From Cryptomeria japonica (Eukaryota; Streptophyta; Pinopsida; Cupressales; Cupressaceae), in NCBI RefSeq assembly GCF_030272615.1, contig NC_081406.1:212822997-212886996 (forward strand): DNA of 64,000 nucleotides, written 5' to 3'. This document shows positions 1-12,010 of this stretch, piece after piece. The position numbers and the translations under genes are program-made. How positions within the stretch are numbered: the first letter of the stretch is position 1; each line of letters opens with the position of its first letter. The notes beneath the pieces were generated by a model. It searched no databases and was not told where the DNA came from. It saw only the letters and a program-made list of their open reading frames with translations.

Positions 1-2
1 AA

Positions 3-1610
3 ATGGAGAGTGAGAAGGATGAGAAGGTTGGTGAAGAGGAAGAAGGGGGTAACTTTGAAAACCCTTACTCTAACCCTATGGGCTCAGATAGCAGGAATGT
101 CGCCCTAAATTCTAAGGAGGAAGACAACCCTAATTCTGTGGGCACGGAGTGTTGGCATATGCACACTCCAATGAGACATTGTAGGTGATTTAAGGTTTTG
201 TCATTGATGGCAACCTTATAATCCTATGGCACCATTAAGACATTACACCGGCACTAGCAAGATCAAACTCTACACCGGCACTCAGACCATCGGCACCGAC
301 AGTGAAAGGAAGCATACCGACACAGAGGCCGACATGATTTTTTGTTATATTATATTTTGTTTATTATTGTAAAATCTTTGTAAGCCGACTTGGCATCATT
401 GTAAAATGACTCTTATATAAGAGAGATCATTATAGAACATTTGTAAGTAAGGAAGAGGAATATTTTAGGCGAAATAAGGTAGACCTATTATGCGAATTAT
501 AGGTTAAAGGTTTATGTAAGAAGCAGAGCAGAAACCGATACTGGATCTGGCATTACAGATGCTATTTTGAAGCAATACAAGATACTAGATTTATATAATC
601 CATTTTTGTAAGTCAGTGAGACTTCCTATTTTGTATTTGAGCAATGAGCTCTAGGCAGTTGGCCTTCCTACATGTGCAGGCCCCTCTTATAGCACTAATA
701 TTCTCTTATTGGCGAGTAAGTGAATATTGTGGGTCACAAATCCCATCGAGGTTTTTCCCACACTGGGTTTCCTCGTTAAATCCTTGTGTAATGGTGTGTT
801 TTTCATGTGGTTGTTTTTATCTTTGTTTATTGCATTACTTTCTGCTTACCGATACACAGTATTAATATGCTCTACATGTTTTAAGTTAAGAAAATTCTAT
901 AACCAGTTAGATACTGATTCACCCCCCCTCTCAGTATCTGTGGGAATCCGAACACAAGGCAGGGTAGGGATTTAGCGAATACTATTCTGAATACTGCCCG
1001 TAACTGTACTCTGGAATCCTTCAACTTCCAGAAATGGGTTATTGACAACATTACTAGCATTCAGAGAAAACAGAGGGATTTGCAAAATAAGATAAACAAT
1101 TTGATTAAGGAAACGAATTCGGGGAAAAAAAATGAGGAGACAGAAACCAGTGAAGCTGAGGAGGAAATCGAGATGGAGGACTGGCTGGAAAAAGATCTGA
1201 TTAAAGGGGATTTGAAACATCTGGAGGATGTTATCAGAATTGTGAAAGAACAGGCTGAGGAGGATAAAGACAATATTAATACTCGGGTTGCTCGTACTGA
1301 GAAAGCTCTGAAAAGTTTCATGAACCACAGTCTTGAGGTCCTAAAAGTTTTGTCACAGAACATGAATGCCTTGGTGGATCACTTAGAGAGGAAAAATCAG
1401 GATAAGAACTTGGTAATCATTGAAGATGCACTGACCTCCAGTTCCACTCATCAAATTTCCAAGCAAAGGATGAGGCAAAACAACACTGAGATGAAGACCA
1501 AAACGAAAGACATCCAACTGAAATAGGAGAGAAAGGATCTGAGGGAAGCGGCCAAAGCGATGATGCTATTGGTCCAGAATGCTGAGGAGTCTATAAAAGT
1601 GTTCAATTGA
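3..1610 (+). pseudogene. Coiled-coil ORF of unknown family, split by a solo LTR
   Basis: Open frame up to base 149 (acidic, E/K/N-rich) resumes in the same frame after the inserted LTR, from about 960, and runs to a TGA at 1608-1610 with one in-frame TAG at 1524. The distal part is highly charged with heptad-like spacing (EAEEEIEMEDWLEKDL, then HLEDVIRIVKEQAEEDKDN and later segments), so a long coiled coil is likely. The 5' end lies outside the window. Downstream, a T-rich 3' tail ends in an AATAAAAAA-type signal near 1780, which resembles the 3' end of a plant LINE or a processed retrocopy, but no reverse transcriptase is visible. I do not recognise the family. It could equally be a decayed host gene fragment. 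Confidence 0.5.
150..955 (+). mobile_element. Solo LTR, Ty1/copia-like
   Basis: The segment begins TGTTGGCAT with a TTGTCATTGATGGCAAC motif shortly inside. It ends after GATTCACCCCCCCTCTCAGT and ACA. The same start and end signatures flank the copia LTR at 24667-26192, so this is a relative. No primer-binding site, coding domain or second LTR follows, and the flanking coding frame continues on the other side. The right edge is uncertain by about 20 bases and no clean target duplication is seen. Confidence 0.6.
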
Positions 1611-2499
1611 TATGTAATGCTAGGTTTTGGATGCCAACTTCTTGTTGGCTCCTTGTTGTCTTTTTGTCCTAGTTGCTGGTTTTTGTGCTGGTCTTTTGCA
1701 GCTGTTTTGTTTTGTTTCTTTCATGCTCATCTTTCATTTTGTAAGCGGGTTTCGGGTCCCTTAAAACTTGTTTTTTCTTAATAAAAAACAAATGCAATCT
1801 TTTAGTGTTTGTTAAATTTAGCACCCATAGGTTTTAAAAATATTGGTGTATAAAAGTTTCAAACGGGAACCAAATCCTAATATAACAAATGCATTTGATC
1901 TTGAGAAAATTAAAAAGATTTGGCAAAGATTAAGATTAACTATTTTCCTAGAAGGAAATACTATAATCAGTCACTTAGTGGTGGTCATAACTGATAATTC
2001 TGGATTCTAGCAGATGAAGTGACTTGTTGTTGTTTCTCTGGTGGATGTAACTACCCACTATATTTTAAAAAGTATGAAGAGGCACAACGATTGCAATTTG
2101 ATCATACTACTTTAGTCTTCTCAATCTTCAAATTTTGAAGGATAAAGTTTCCCAAGTGTTGTTTTTGTTGGGATTTTCAACCATCCATGTTTCTCTTACT
2201 TTTTTGCTATTCCTTTTCATCCCTCATTATGAAAGCTTGAAATTATTCATGTAGTGCCCCTCCATGATTCATACTCTATGATGGTTATGATAGATATTGA
2301 TGGACTCTTCTCATTTCTAGATACTTCTTGTTTCATGCTTTTCTCTTTCATATTTTGAGATACTTTTGCATATCAGTGGATAGAGTACATGGTATTTATG
2401 ATGATGATTCTAGATTTAGGGCTACTCGATGATGTTAGGGTTTACTATTTGATGGACTTGGTGATAATACATTTCTTAGATGATATGGTTTATGTTACT
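1611..2499. other. 3' tail of the coiled-coil ORF, then gene-free DNA
   Basis: From 1611 to about 1790 the sequence is T/G-rich and ends in TTTTTTCTTAATAAAAAACAA, consistent with a polyadenylated 3' end. Beyond that I see AT-rich DNA with no supportable gene, RNA or repeat. Confidence 0.4.
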
Positions 2500-2670
2500 A
2501 CTTATATATATAGATATATATACATACATACATATATATATATATGTATGTATATATACATCTATATAAATATACATATATATATGTATGTATATATACA
2601 TACATATATATATACATACATATATACATACATATATACATACATATATATACATACACACACACACACA
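2500..2670. repeat. TA / TACATA / CA microsatellite
   Basis: Interrupted TATATA, CATACATA and finally (CA)n tracts, about 170 bp. It lies directly outside the left terminal inverted repeat of the satellite-bearing block. All reading frames through it are repeat artefacts. Confidence 0.9.
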
Positions 2671-2700
2671 TGGGTAAAAGTACAGATCTGTGTCGCACTT
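2671..2700 (+). repeat. Left terminal inverted repeat
   Basis: Starts TGGGTAAAAGTACA; pairs with 13077-13106 at 25 of 30 positions. It abuts a CA microsatellite on its outer side. Confidence 0.55.
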
Positions 2701-3174
2701 AGAGCTAATTTGTATGATCCAACTGGAACCATTCCGACCAAAAAGGTTCCAGTCGAAACAATTGTGAGTGGACCAATGTGCCAATCACGTGGCGACCGCA
2801 TGGCAAAGGGGTTCCAAGCATGACCCCTTTGCTATATAAGCTGAAAAAAAGGCTTTTTGCCTCATTTTTCACTAATCAGCTTAGAGTTTAGCAGCCGAGG
2901 AGAAGAAGGGGGCAAAGAAATTAGTGTTAATATATTAATGTTTTAGTTTTTCATAATTTTGTATAGTTTATTAGTTTTTTACTACTTAATAATATATTAA
3001 TTTAAAAAAAATTTAATGCTTAATAATATATTAGTTTTTAAATTATTTAATGGTTAAAATATTTTTAATGGTTAAAATATTTTAATGGTTAAAATATTTT
3101 AATGGTTAAAATCTTTTAATGCTTAATTATTTATAAATGTTGTACACATATACAATTAGATGTTAAAATGTTAT
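2701..3174 (+). other. Subterminal region with TATA-like box and short AT tandem repeat
   Basis: TATATAA at 2833-2839 is followed by an AAAAAAGGC/GCCTTTTT-like hairpin. The sequence GGAACC..GGTTCC forms a small inverted repeat near 2725-2750. From about 3047 to 3122 a 16-17-bp unit, TTTAATGGTTAAAATA, is repeated about four times. No coding sequence is supported; the TATA box could be a promoter, but nothing downstream shows what it would drive. Confidence 0.35.
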
Positions 3175-3928
3175 CCTACGACCCCTTAGCAGAAACTAGG
3201 ACCTCTTAAGACACTTAGGAGAACTTAGTACATCTGGGACCTTTTAAGACATCATACAACCCCTTAATACATCCTAGGAGCAATTAAGACATGAACGACC
3301 CCTTAATACATTCTAGGACATCTTTTCACCCCTTTTAGCATCCTAACATGTATAACATAATACCCCATACGACACCATTAGACCCCTTAAGACCCCTTGT
3401 GTCTATAATGAACCCTTGTGACCTTTAATGACTCCTTAAGATCCCTTATGACCCCTAATGACCCTTACTGATCCCATATGACCCCATAGGATCATCTAGT
3501 GTCATAAGGAGTCATATGGTTTCCTAAGGGGCTACACGCGTTAAAACACATGTGTGGCCCCTTAGGACCCCATATGACCCCTTAGGACACCATATGACCC
3601 CATAGGATCATATAGTGTCCTGAGGGGTCATATGGGGTCCTAAGGGGCCACACATGTGCCCCCTTAGGATCCTATATCACCCCTTTTAATGTCCTAATAG
3701 GTGCAACATAACTCTTAGGACACCATATGACCTCATAGGGTCATATAGTGTCCTAAGGGGACATATGGGGCCCTAAGGGGCTACACATGTGTGACCCTTA
3801 GGACCCCATATGACACCTTTTAAAGTACTAGTAGGTACAACATACTTCTTAGGACACCATACGACCCCATAGGGTCATATAGTGTCGTATGAGGTCATAT
3901 GGGGTCACACCTATGTTAGAACACACAT

Positions 3929-4197
3929 TGTTTACCCTCTCGAGTGAATAACTTAAAGCACATAGATAAAACACGTAATGCAGAATAATAATGCCATAGA
4001 TATCAGATGCAATATATCAGATGTTATTCCATTCCTCTGTGTCTTACACAAGTTACATTCAGAAGTATATAAAGATGTCGAGGGGGTGCGAGCGCCAACC
4101 ATTGCACCGCAACTACCACCCCTCGGTTGCCAACTAACCAACACAATTACAACTTAATTAACTATTTTTATTTTTGTGTACAATATTTCTGCCAACA
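3929..4197 (-). repeat. Element F 3' LTR
   Basis: Begins TGTTTACCCTCTCGAGTG and ends GCCAACA on the plus strand. It contains TATATAAAG on the plus strand near 4055, which also reads as a TATA-like box on the minus (element) strand. It closely matches 6259-6527. Confidence 0.88.
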
Positions 4198-4268
4198 TCA
4201 TCCCCCCCAAAAGAAAATAAGTCATCTCCGGATGACTTAATACAAAATAGAGATGACATTAAACAGAA

Positions 4269-6060
4269 CTATTGATGCCAGTCGAGCTCGGAACTTATAC
4301 ACTTGCTGCGTCCTCTCCTGAAAACCCTTCCTATGCTTCCCATGTCGTTCGCTTCTCCATCTCTGAGTCTGGGCACATTGCGTGTCTGGCTTGGGCACGG
4401 GTTACGACCAGCACTTCCTCTTCTTTGGTTTCCTCGATATTGAGCATGTTGATGTCGGACTTCGGGCAGGTGGCATCTTCGTGGTCTCCTGGTCCGCACC
4501 ATTTGCACAAATATTGTGTGGCCTCTCCCTTCGGGCAGTCTCGGGCTAAGTGCCCCCATTGGCTGCACGCTCTGCATTGTACCATCGGTCGACCTTTGGA
4601 GTCGTATTGGATCTGGCTCCTTGTGTTGTTATTGTTGTTGTTTCATCCGCTGTCATATCTGTTATCCCGGTATCCTCTAGGGGTTGCATTGTTGTTCGCT
4701 TGTTGGCCCGTACCCGCTGGTGTGGATGTTGTGGCCTGCTCCGTGAACAACACTTCGTTCATTTGTGTATTCTAGGTTTTCATGTTGTATGGGCACTCCT
4801 TGGTGGAGTGTCCCATCACTTGGCAAATCTCATAGAATGCCTTCTTCAGGCAAGTACCCATTGTGTGCCCCTCCTCTTTGCACTCAGTGCACCATATGTC
4901 CCCTTCAGTCCAACCGGTGCTTCTCATTGTTTTGAATTCCCTCCTCATTCCCTCCATGTCTTTCTGGAGTGCTTGCACCCATTTGACAGCCTCGCTGTCA
5001 CTACTTCTTTCCTATGACGAGTCATCCTCCTCAGACAAGGTATCCTTCTTCTTCTTTTTCTTCGATGTCTTGGTCTCGCTCTCGAGATCCATTGCTCTAT
5101 TGTATGCATCTTTGTACAATGTAGGTGGAACGATTTTCATCTTCTTTCAGAGGGAATGCTTTAGTCCCTCCATGAACCATCACTTTTTCAACCCATCTGC
5201 TAGTTGACTCTCCATTTTTCCCAATAGTTCCTTCAACCACCGACTATAGGCTCGGATAGTCTCGTTCTTGTTCTGCTTCATTCCATAGATCTTGGTAACT
5301 ATTTCATTGTCATCTCTCAGGAGGCAGAACTCTATCCCAAAATCCTTCTTCAGGTCAGGGCATGTATCGACTTTGGCCTTATCCATGTCTGAGTACCAGT
5401 CTATGGCCACTCCCCTTAAAGTTGTTGGGAACTGTGTTACCCATTCATTTTGGTCGGTAACATCATTCGCTGACCATATGGTTTCGCACGTTCGACAATG
5501 GCGGACAGGATCCTCCTTCCTGTCACCATTGAACTTTGGCAGTTTCTGTTTACTCCCCATTGATGGGGGTCATCTTCTTGGAGGTGGTTGTGGCTGTGTC
5601 TATTCCCTTGCGTCACTCCCTCTCGTCCCTTCAGTGCTGGTGGTGTGTCCTACGTGGGTGACTGGAGGTATGGTGTTTTGCTTGCCGAGTGTGGCGCCTA
5701 CTATATGGTTATCCTCCCCTTCATTGTCACCCGTGCCCACTCCTGGCTCCCTTTGGTAATCCCCACTTTGTGGTGTAAGGGATCAGTTTCTGAACCGATC
5801 CTGGGTCTCTTTGACTAGATCTCTCCTTAGCCTTGTTTCCTCTAGAAACTCTTCGTGGCTCCGCACCCTACGGTGTTCTGGCGACACGTAGAAATTTCTG
5901 TGGGCTTGTGCACCCTCCGTGACACCTCCTTGGTTCCCCTCGGGCCACCCTTCAACAGGTCGTCCTTCGACAAGTTGCCTCAGCCTCCATCTACTTTTGA
6001 CTCGTTGCTCTAGAATCAAGGCCCTTTGCGCGGCCTCCCACTCGTCCGTTTCTTCTTTTT
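4269..6060 (-). pseudogene. Element F gag with four zinc knuckles
   Basis: One continuous minus-strand frame broken only by stop codons, with no frameshift. The retrotransposon gag domain lies around 5560-5180 (DWYSDMDKAK, IRAYSRWLKELL). It is followed by a lysine-rich stretch and four CCHC-type knuckles: CTECKEEGHTMGTC; YEICQVMGHSTKEC, in which the first Cys is replaced by Tyr; QCRACSQWGHLARDC; and LCKWCGPGDHEDATC. Gag would package the element RNA and form the particle. In-frame stops at 5180 (TGA) and three further sites (TGA, TAG, TAG) sit where CGA or CAG codons would be expected. The true start is unclear because no ATG is seen at the head of the frame near 6020-6060. Confidence 0.75.
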
Positions 6061-6258
6061 TTTAAATTTCTATCTTTATTTAATACATTCGGCATAAATC
6101 ACTTCCATACATAGCAAGCGCATGCCATGTCCCCTTCGCCAATTGTTCCGTGGGCACGTCGTCGACCTCTGGGTTCATCTCACTGACGGGTAGGCCCATT
6201 GCGTCCGTGCGCCATCCGTGTCTTCCATTCTCGAGTACGTCTAGGCAATGATGCCAAA

Positions 6259-6527
6259 TGTTTACCCTCTTAGGTGAATAACTTAAAGCACACAGATAAA
6301 ACACGTAATGCAGAATAATAATGCCATAGATATCAGATGCAATATAACAGATGTTATTCCATTCCTCCGTGTCTTACACAAGTTACATTCAGAAGTATAT
6401 AAAGATGTCGAGGGGGTGCGAGCGCCAACCGTCGCACCGCAACTACCACCCCTCAGTTGCCAACTAACCAACACAATTACAACTTAATTAACTAAATTTT
6501 TTTTCGTGTACAATATTGTCGCCAACA
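6259..6527 (-). repeat. Element F 5' LTR
   Basis: Direct repeat of 3929-4197, same length. The primer-binding site complement lies immediately to its left, which sets the minus-strand orientation. Confidence 0.88.
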
Positions 6528-7994
6528 CACGTGTGACCCCTTAGGACCTCATATGACCTCTTTTAAAGTCCTAGTAGGTACAACATACCCCTTAGGACAC
6601 CATATGACCCCATAGTGTCCTAAGGGGTCCTAAGGGGCCACACATGTGTGACCCCTTATGACCCCCCTTTTAAAGTCTTGGTAGGTAAAACATACCTCTT
6701 AGGACACTATATGACCCTATAGGGTCATATAGTGTCCTAAGGGGTCATATGGGGTCCCTTAGGGTCATATAGTGTCCTAAGGGGTCATATGGGGTCCTAA
6801 GGGGCCACACATGTGTTCTAACACATGCATGACCCCTTAGGACCCCATATGACCCCTTTAAAAGTACTAGTAGGTACAACATATCTCTTAGGACTCCATA
6901 TGATCCCATGGGGTCATTTAGTGTTGTACGGGGTCATATGGGGTCCTAAGGGGCCACACATGTGTGATCCCTTTGGACCTCATATGGCACCTTTTAAAGT
7001 ATGAGTAGGTACAACATACCTCTTAGGACACCATATGACCCCATATGGTCATATAGTATCATACAGGGTCATATGGGGTCACACATGTGTGACCCCTTAG
7101 GACCCCATATGACCACTTTTAAAGTCCTAGTAGGTACAACATACCCTTTAGGACACCATATGACCCCATATAGTGTCCTAAGGGGTCATATGGGGTCCTA
7201 AGGGGACACACATGTGTTATAACACATGTGCAACCCCTTAGGACTCCAAATGACCCCATAGGACACTATAGGGTTATATGGTATCCTAGGGGGTCATATG
7301 GGGTCCTAAAGGGCCACACATGTGTTTTGACACATATGTGACCCCTTGGGACCTCATATGACCCATTTTAAAGTCCTAGTAAGTACAACATACCTCTTAG
7401 GACACCATATGACCCCATAAGGTCATATAGTGTTCTAAGGGATCATATGGGCTCCTAAGGGGCCACACATGTGTTACCCCTTAGGACCCTATATGACCCC
7501 TTAGCACACCATAGTGTCATATGGTGTCCTAAGGGGTCATATGCGGTCCTAAGGAGCCACACATGTGTTCTAACACATGTGTGACCCCTTAAGACCCCAT
7601 ATGATCCCTTTTAAAATCCTAGTAGGTACACCATACCCCCTAGTACATCCTAGGAGCTATTAAGACATCAACAACCCTTTAATACATCCTAAAACATCTT
7701 TTAACCCCTTTTAGCATCCTAGCATGTATAACATAAGACCCCATACGATACCACGAGTTACCTTAAGACCCCTTAGATTGTAATGACCCCTTGTGACCTT
7801 TAATGACCCCTTAAGACCCCTACTGACCCATATGACCCTGTATGACCCAATAGGATCATATAGTATCATAATGAGTCATATGGTGTTGTTAGGGGTCATA
7901 TGGGGCCCTAAGGGGCCACACATGTGTTAGAACACATGTGTGACCCCTTAGGACCCCATATGACCCCTAAGGACACCATATGACCCCTTATGAT

Positions 7995-8338
7995 TGTTGG
8001 CAGTGGGCCAGCATCCCTCGTGGGGATTTGCGACATGGTTTAACAACCTCCTATATATTCTATAAGTCTAATGGTTGTATTGGCCATTGATAGGTCGATC
8101 TTTTGGTGCAAGAAAAACCCTAGCTTGTAACAAGTGGTATCAGAGCTTGGTCACTAGTTCGAATCATGCAGGCCACAATGAGTGATGCTGGGAGGGGGAT
8201 TGTTGGCAGTGGGCTAGCATCCTTCATGGGGGTTCGCGACATGGTTTAACAACCTCTAGCGAATTCTATAAGTCTAGTGGTTGTATCGGGCATTGACAGG
8301 TTGATCTATTGGTGTAACGACAACCCTAGCTTATAACA
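7995..8338 (+). mobile_element. TRIM/SMART miniature LTR retrotransposon
   Basis: Two 138-bp LTRs (7995-8132, 8201-8338) begin TGTTGGCAGTGGGC and end in CCCTAGCTT(G/A)TAACA, and are about 86% identical by eye. Only 68 bp separates them. That space holds a primer-binding site, TGGTATCAGAGC at 8135-8146, matching the 3' end of plant initiator/elongator tRNA-Met as used by copia and TRIM elements. It also holds a polypurine tract, GGGAGGGGGA, just before the second LTR. Flanks ATGAT and AGGAT are a 5-bp duplication with one mismatch. It encodes nothing and must have moved in trans. It lies inside the satellite. Confidence 0.9.
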
Positions 8339-9956
8339 AGGATACCATATGACCTGATAGGATCATATAGTGTCTTAAGGGGTCATATGGGGTCCAAAGG
8401 GGCCACAGATGTGTTTTAAGACATGTGACCCCTTAGGACCCCATATGACCCCTTTTAACATCCTAGTAGGTGCAACATACCTCTTACAATACCATATGAC
8501 CCCATAGGGTCATTTAGTGTTGTAAGGGGTCATATGGGGTAATAAGGGGTCACATATATGTTCTAACACATATGTGACCCATTAGGACTCCATATGACCT
8601 CTTTTAAAGTTCTAGTAGTTACATCATACCTCTTAGGACACCATATGACCCCATAGGTTCATATAGTGTCGTATGGGGTCATATGGGGTCCTAAGGGGTC
8701 ACCCATGTGTTAGAACACATGGGTGACCCCTTAGGACCCCATATGACCCCTTTAAAAGTCCTAGTAGGTACAACATACCCCTTAGGATACCATATGACCC
8801 CATAGTATCCTAAGGGGACATATGGGGTCCTAAGGGGCTACACATGTATTCTAACATATGTGTGACCCCTTAGGACTCCATATGACCCCCTAGGAAGCCA
8901 TAAGGTCATATGATGTGCCAAGGAGTCATATGGGGTTCTAATGGGCCACACATGTGTGACCCCTTAGGACCCCATATGAACCCCTTTAAAGTCCTAGTAA
9001 GTACAACATACCTCTTAGGAAACCATATGACCCCATAGGGTCATATAGTGTCCTAAGGGGTCATATGGGGTCCTAAGGGGCCACACGTGTGTTCTAACAC
9101 ATGTGAACACATGTGTGGCCCCTTAGGACCCCATATGACCCCTTAGGACACCATAGCATCATATGGTGTCCTAAGGGGTCATATGGGATCCTAAGTAGCC
9201 ACACATGTGTTGTAACACAATTGTGACCCCTTAGGACCCCATATGACCACTTTTAAAGTCCTAGTAGGTACAACATACCTCTTAGGACACCATATGACCC
9301 CATAGGGTCATATGGTGTCCTAAGGGGTCATATGGGGTCCTAAGGGACCACACATGTGTTCTAACATGTGTGGTCTCTTAGGACCCCATATGACCCCTTA
9401 GGACACCATATGGGTCATATGGGGTCATAAGGGACCACACATGTGTTCTAACATGTGTGACCCCTTAGGACCCCATATGACCACTTTTAAAGTACTACTA
9501 GGTACAATTTACCTCTTAGGATACCATATGATCCCATAGGGCCATATGGTGTCGTACGGGTCATATGGCGTCACACATGTGTGACCCCTTAAGACCTCAT
9601 ATGACCCCTTTTAAAGTCATAATAGGTACAACATACCTCTTAGGACACCATATGACCCCATAGTATCCTAAGGGGTCATATGAGGTCCTATGGGGCCACA
9701 CATGTGTTCTAACATATGTGTGACCCCATATGACCTCTTTTAAAGTCCTTGTAGGTATAGCATAGGGTCATATGGACACTGTATGACCCCTTAGGACACC
9801 ATAAGGTTATGTTGTGTTTTAAGGGGTCATATTCCTAAGGGATCACACATGTTATAACACGTGTGAGTCCTTAGGACCCCATATGACCCCTTTTAAAGTC
9901 CTAGTAGGTACAACATACCCCTTAGGACCCCATATGACCCCGTAGGACACCATAGG

Positions 9957-11163
9957 TGTTAGACAGTTCAAATAACTGGAAGAAAATTGAGAGGGGCAGG
10001 GTGAATTAGTTGTCATAGATTACCAGAACCATTAGCAATTTAAACTTTAACATCAGAACCCAAAATACTAATATTGGAATAACAGTTAAACCAATTAAGC
10101 ATAAACAATAATCACAAAATAAATACCATCCACATAACACCAAGATTTGTATGTGGAAAACATGATAAAGGGAAAAACCACGATAGGAAGCCTACCCACA
10201 ATCAGATAATACTTCTACAGTAAGTATGTGAATTACAGTTAAGGGGCCTACACTTGTAGGAAGGCCAACAGCCTAGACCGCACTGCTCATCACAAAAGGA
10301 GCCTCACTGACTACATAGAAATCCAGACTACAATCTGGAGAAGTGTTGAACTGCAAAAGATAGTATCTCCTATGCCTGAGTACAGTTCCAATTAAACTCA
10401 ATACCGGAGGACTAAATCCTCTTACATAAACCCAATTTGATCACCAATGATCAACCAACTCCTCTTCCTGAATGATATTACATTATTCACACATTACAAT
10501 CTTTGACCATGACCTCTTACAATAACCATGATGATCTACAATGAAACCTTACATCTATATATACAAACCCTCGACCATAAACATTTAGGTCGGCCACCAG
10601 ATAATAAACCAATTACATAATTACAAACCATGTCGGCCTTAAACAAACAAACAATATCCAACACATAAGACATCCTAGAAATACATTGAGAGGCCCAATC
10701 CACACGTTACATTAAAGTCAGTCCATAACCTAGATCAATCGGGACCCAGTATAGGTCCATATACTACAACAATGATCTCCATCCACCAAGTATCGAACAT
10801 AATCACCAACAATATCCAGAAACTCCACCAGAAGCTGCACTAACACCACTTATGCAATTCATCAAAAGCTTTGCCAGTGAAACCCTCGCTAGAACCAGAA
10901 ACTAAGTTTCCAAGCAATCAAGATAGCATCCGATCACTAGACCAAAACCAACTGACCATATATGAGCATGAGTATCATGAACATGCCAATTCCATCACCA
11001 AACTATACTGGAGCCTACCAAATCATGCCGGATCCAAGTTAACTAGAAACCACTCAACCTACCAGGACCATAAGGGTGTCGGTAAAGCATCCAAATAGCT
11101 AGTGTTGGTATCAATGACAAAAAATAAATGCAACACATAATCAATTCCACCAAATGGCCAACA
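9957..11163 (-). mobile_element. Solo LTR (copia-like) with perfect target duplication
   Basis: 1207 bp, reading on the minus strand TGTTGGCCATTTGGTGG near its start and GTCTAACA at its end. The identical 5-mer ATAGG lies on both sides (9952-9956 and 11164-11168). Near its 3' end, on the minus strand, is a GATTCACCCTGCCCCTCTC motif like that of the copia LTR at 24667. No internal region remains, so it is the product of LTR-LTR recombination. The 75-codon frame inside it is not a gene. Confidence 0.9.
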
Positions 11164-12010
11164 ATAGGTTCATATAATGTCCTAAGGGATCATATGGGGT
11201 CCTAAGGGGACACACATGTGTAACCCCTTGGGACCCCATATGACCCCTTTTAAAGTCATAGTCGGTACACCATACCCCCTAGTACATCCTAGGAGCTATT
11301 AAGACACAAGCGACCCCTTAATACATCCTAGGACATCTTTTGACCCCTTCTAGCATCTTAGCATGTATAACATAAGACGTTATAGAACACCATAAGACCT
11401 CTTAGAACTGTAATGACCCCTTATGACCTCTAATGATCCCTTATGATGCCTAATGACCCCTACTAACTCCATTTGACCCCATAGGATCATATAGTGTCAT
11501 AAGGGGTCATACAGTGTTGTTAGGGGTCATATGGGGTCCTTAGGGCCCCTTAGGAACCCATATGACCCCTAATGGGTCATAAGGGGTCATATAGTGTTGT
11601 TAGGGGTCATATGGGGTCCTTAGGGGCCACACATGTGTGGCCCCTTAGGACCCCATATGACCCCTTAGGACACCATCTGACCCCATAGGACACCATCTGA
11701 CCCCATAGGATCATATAGTGTCCTATGGGGTCATATGGGTTCCTAAGGGGTCACACATGTTTTCTAACACATATGTGACCCCTTAAGACCCCATATGAAC
11801 CCTTTTAAAGTCCTAGTAGGTACAACATACCCCTTAGGACACCATATGACCCCATAGGATCATATAGCACCCTAAGGGGTCATATGTGGTCCTAAGGGGC
11901 CACCCATGTGTGACCCTTTAGGAACCCATATGACCTCTTTTAAAGTCTTAGTAGGTACAACATATGCCATAGTACATCCTAGGAGTTATTAAGACCTAAA
12001 CGACCCCTTA

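Larger units (their letters stand above)
3929..6527 (-). mobile_element. Element F: small gag-only LTR retrotransposon
   Basis: Two 269-bp LTRs (3929-4197 and 6259-6527) bound a 2.6-kb minus-strand element inserted in the satellite. Flanks CACAT (3924-3928) and CACGT (6528-6532) are a 5-bp target duplication with one mismatch. On the minus strand the primer-binding site begins TGGCATCATTGCC just inside the right LTR (about 6244-6257), and a G-rich polypurine tract lies just inside the left LTR (about 4198-4212). Only gag is encoded; there is no protease, RT or integrase, and the internal region is too short to have lost them recently. This fits the TR-GAG type of non-autonomous element, mobilised in trans. 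Confidence 0.85.
3175..12010. repeat. Palindrome-rich satellite array with higher-order units
   Basis: A degenerate array built from blocks such as GACCCCTTAGGACCCC, CCATATGACCCC, TTTTAAAGTCCTAGTAGGTA and CCACACATGTGTTCTAACAC. Many neighbouring blocks are reverse complements (CCTTAGGACACCATATGACC against GGTCATATGGTGTCCTAAGG), so single strands fold into long hairpins. Basic unit spacing is about 115-245 bp. A distinctive segment containing ACATCCTAGGAG occurs at 3269, 7645, 11284 and 11974. After subtracting the inserted elements the spacing is about 1.77, 2.08 and 0.69 kb, so a higher-order unit of roughly 2 kb is present. No gene is supported; the short reading frames in it are repeat artefacts. 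Confidence 0.85.

Noticed and set aside
2389-2823. Overlapping reading frames on both strands
   Set aside because: They translate the TA/CA microsatellite (I/Y/T/H repeats) and have no coding character.
4272-5759. Plus-strand ORFs opposite the element F gag
   Set aside because: They shadow the minus-strand gag frame, which has the zinc knuckles and gag motifs.
7001-7201. Short ORFs inside the satellite
   Set aside because: They are translations of GACCCCATATG-type repeats, with no start context or conservation.
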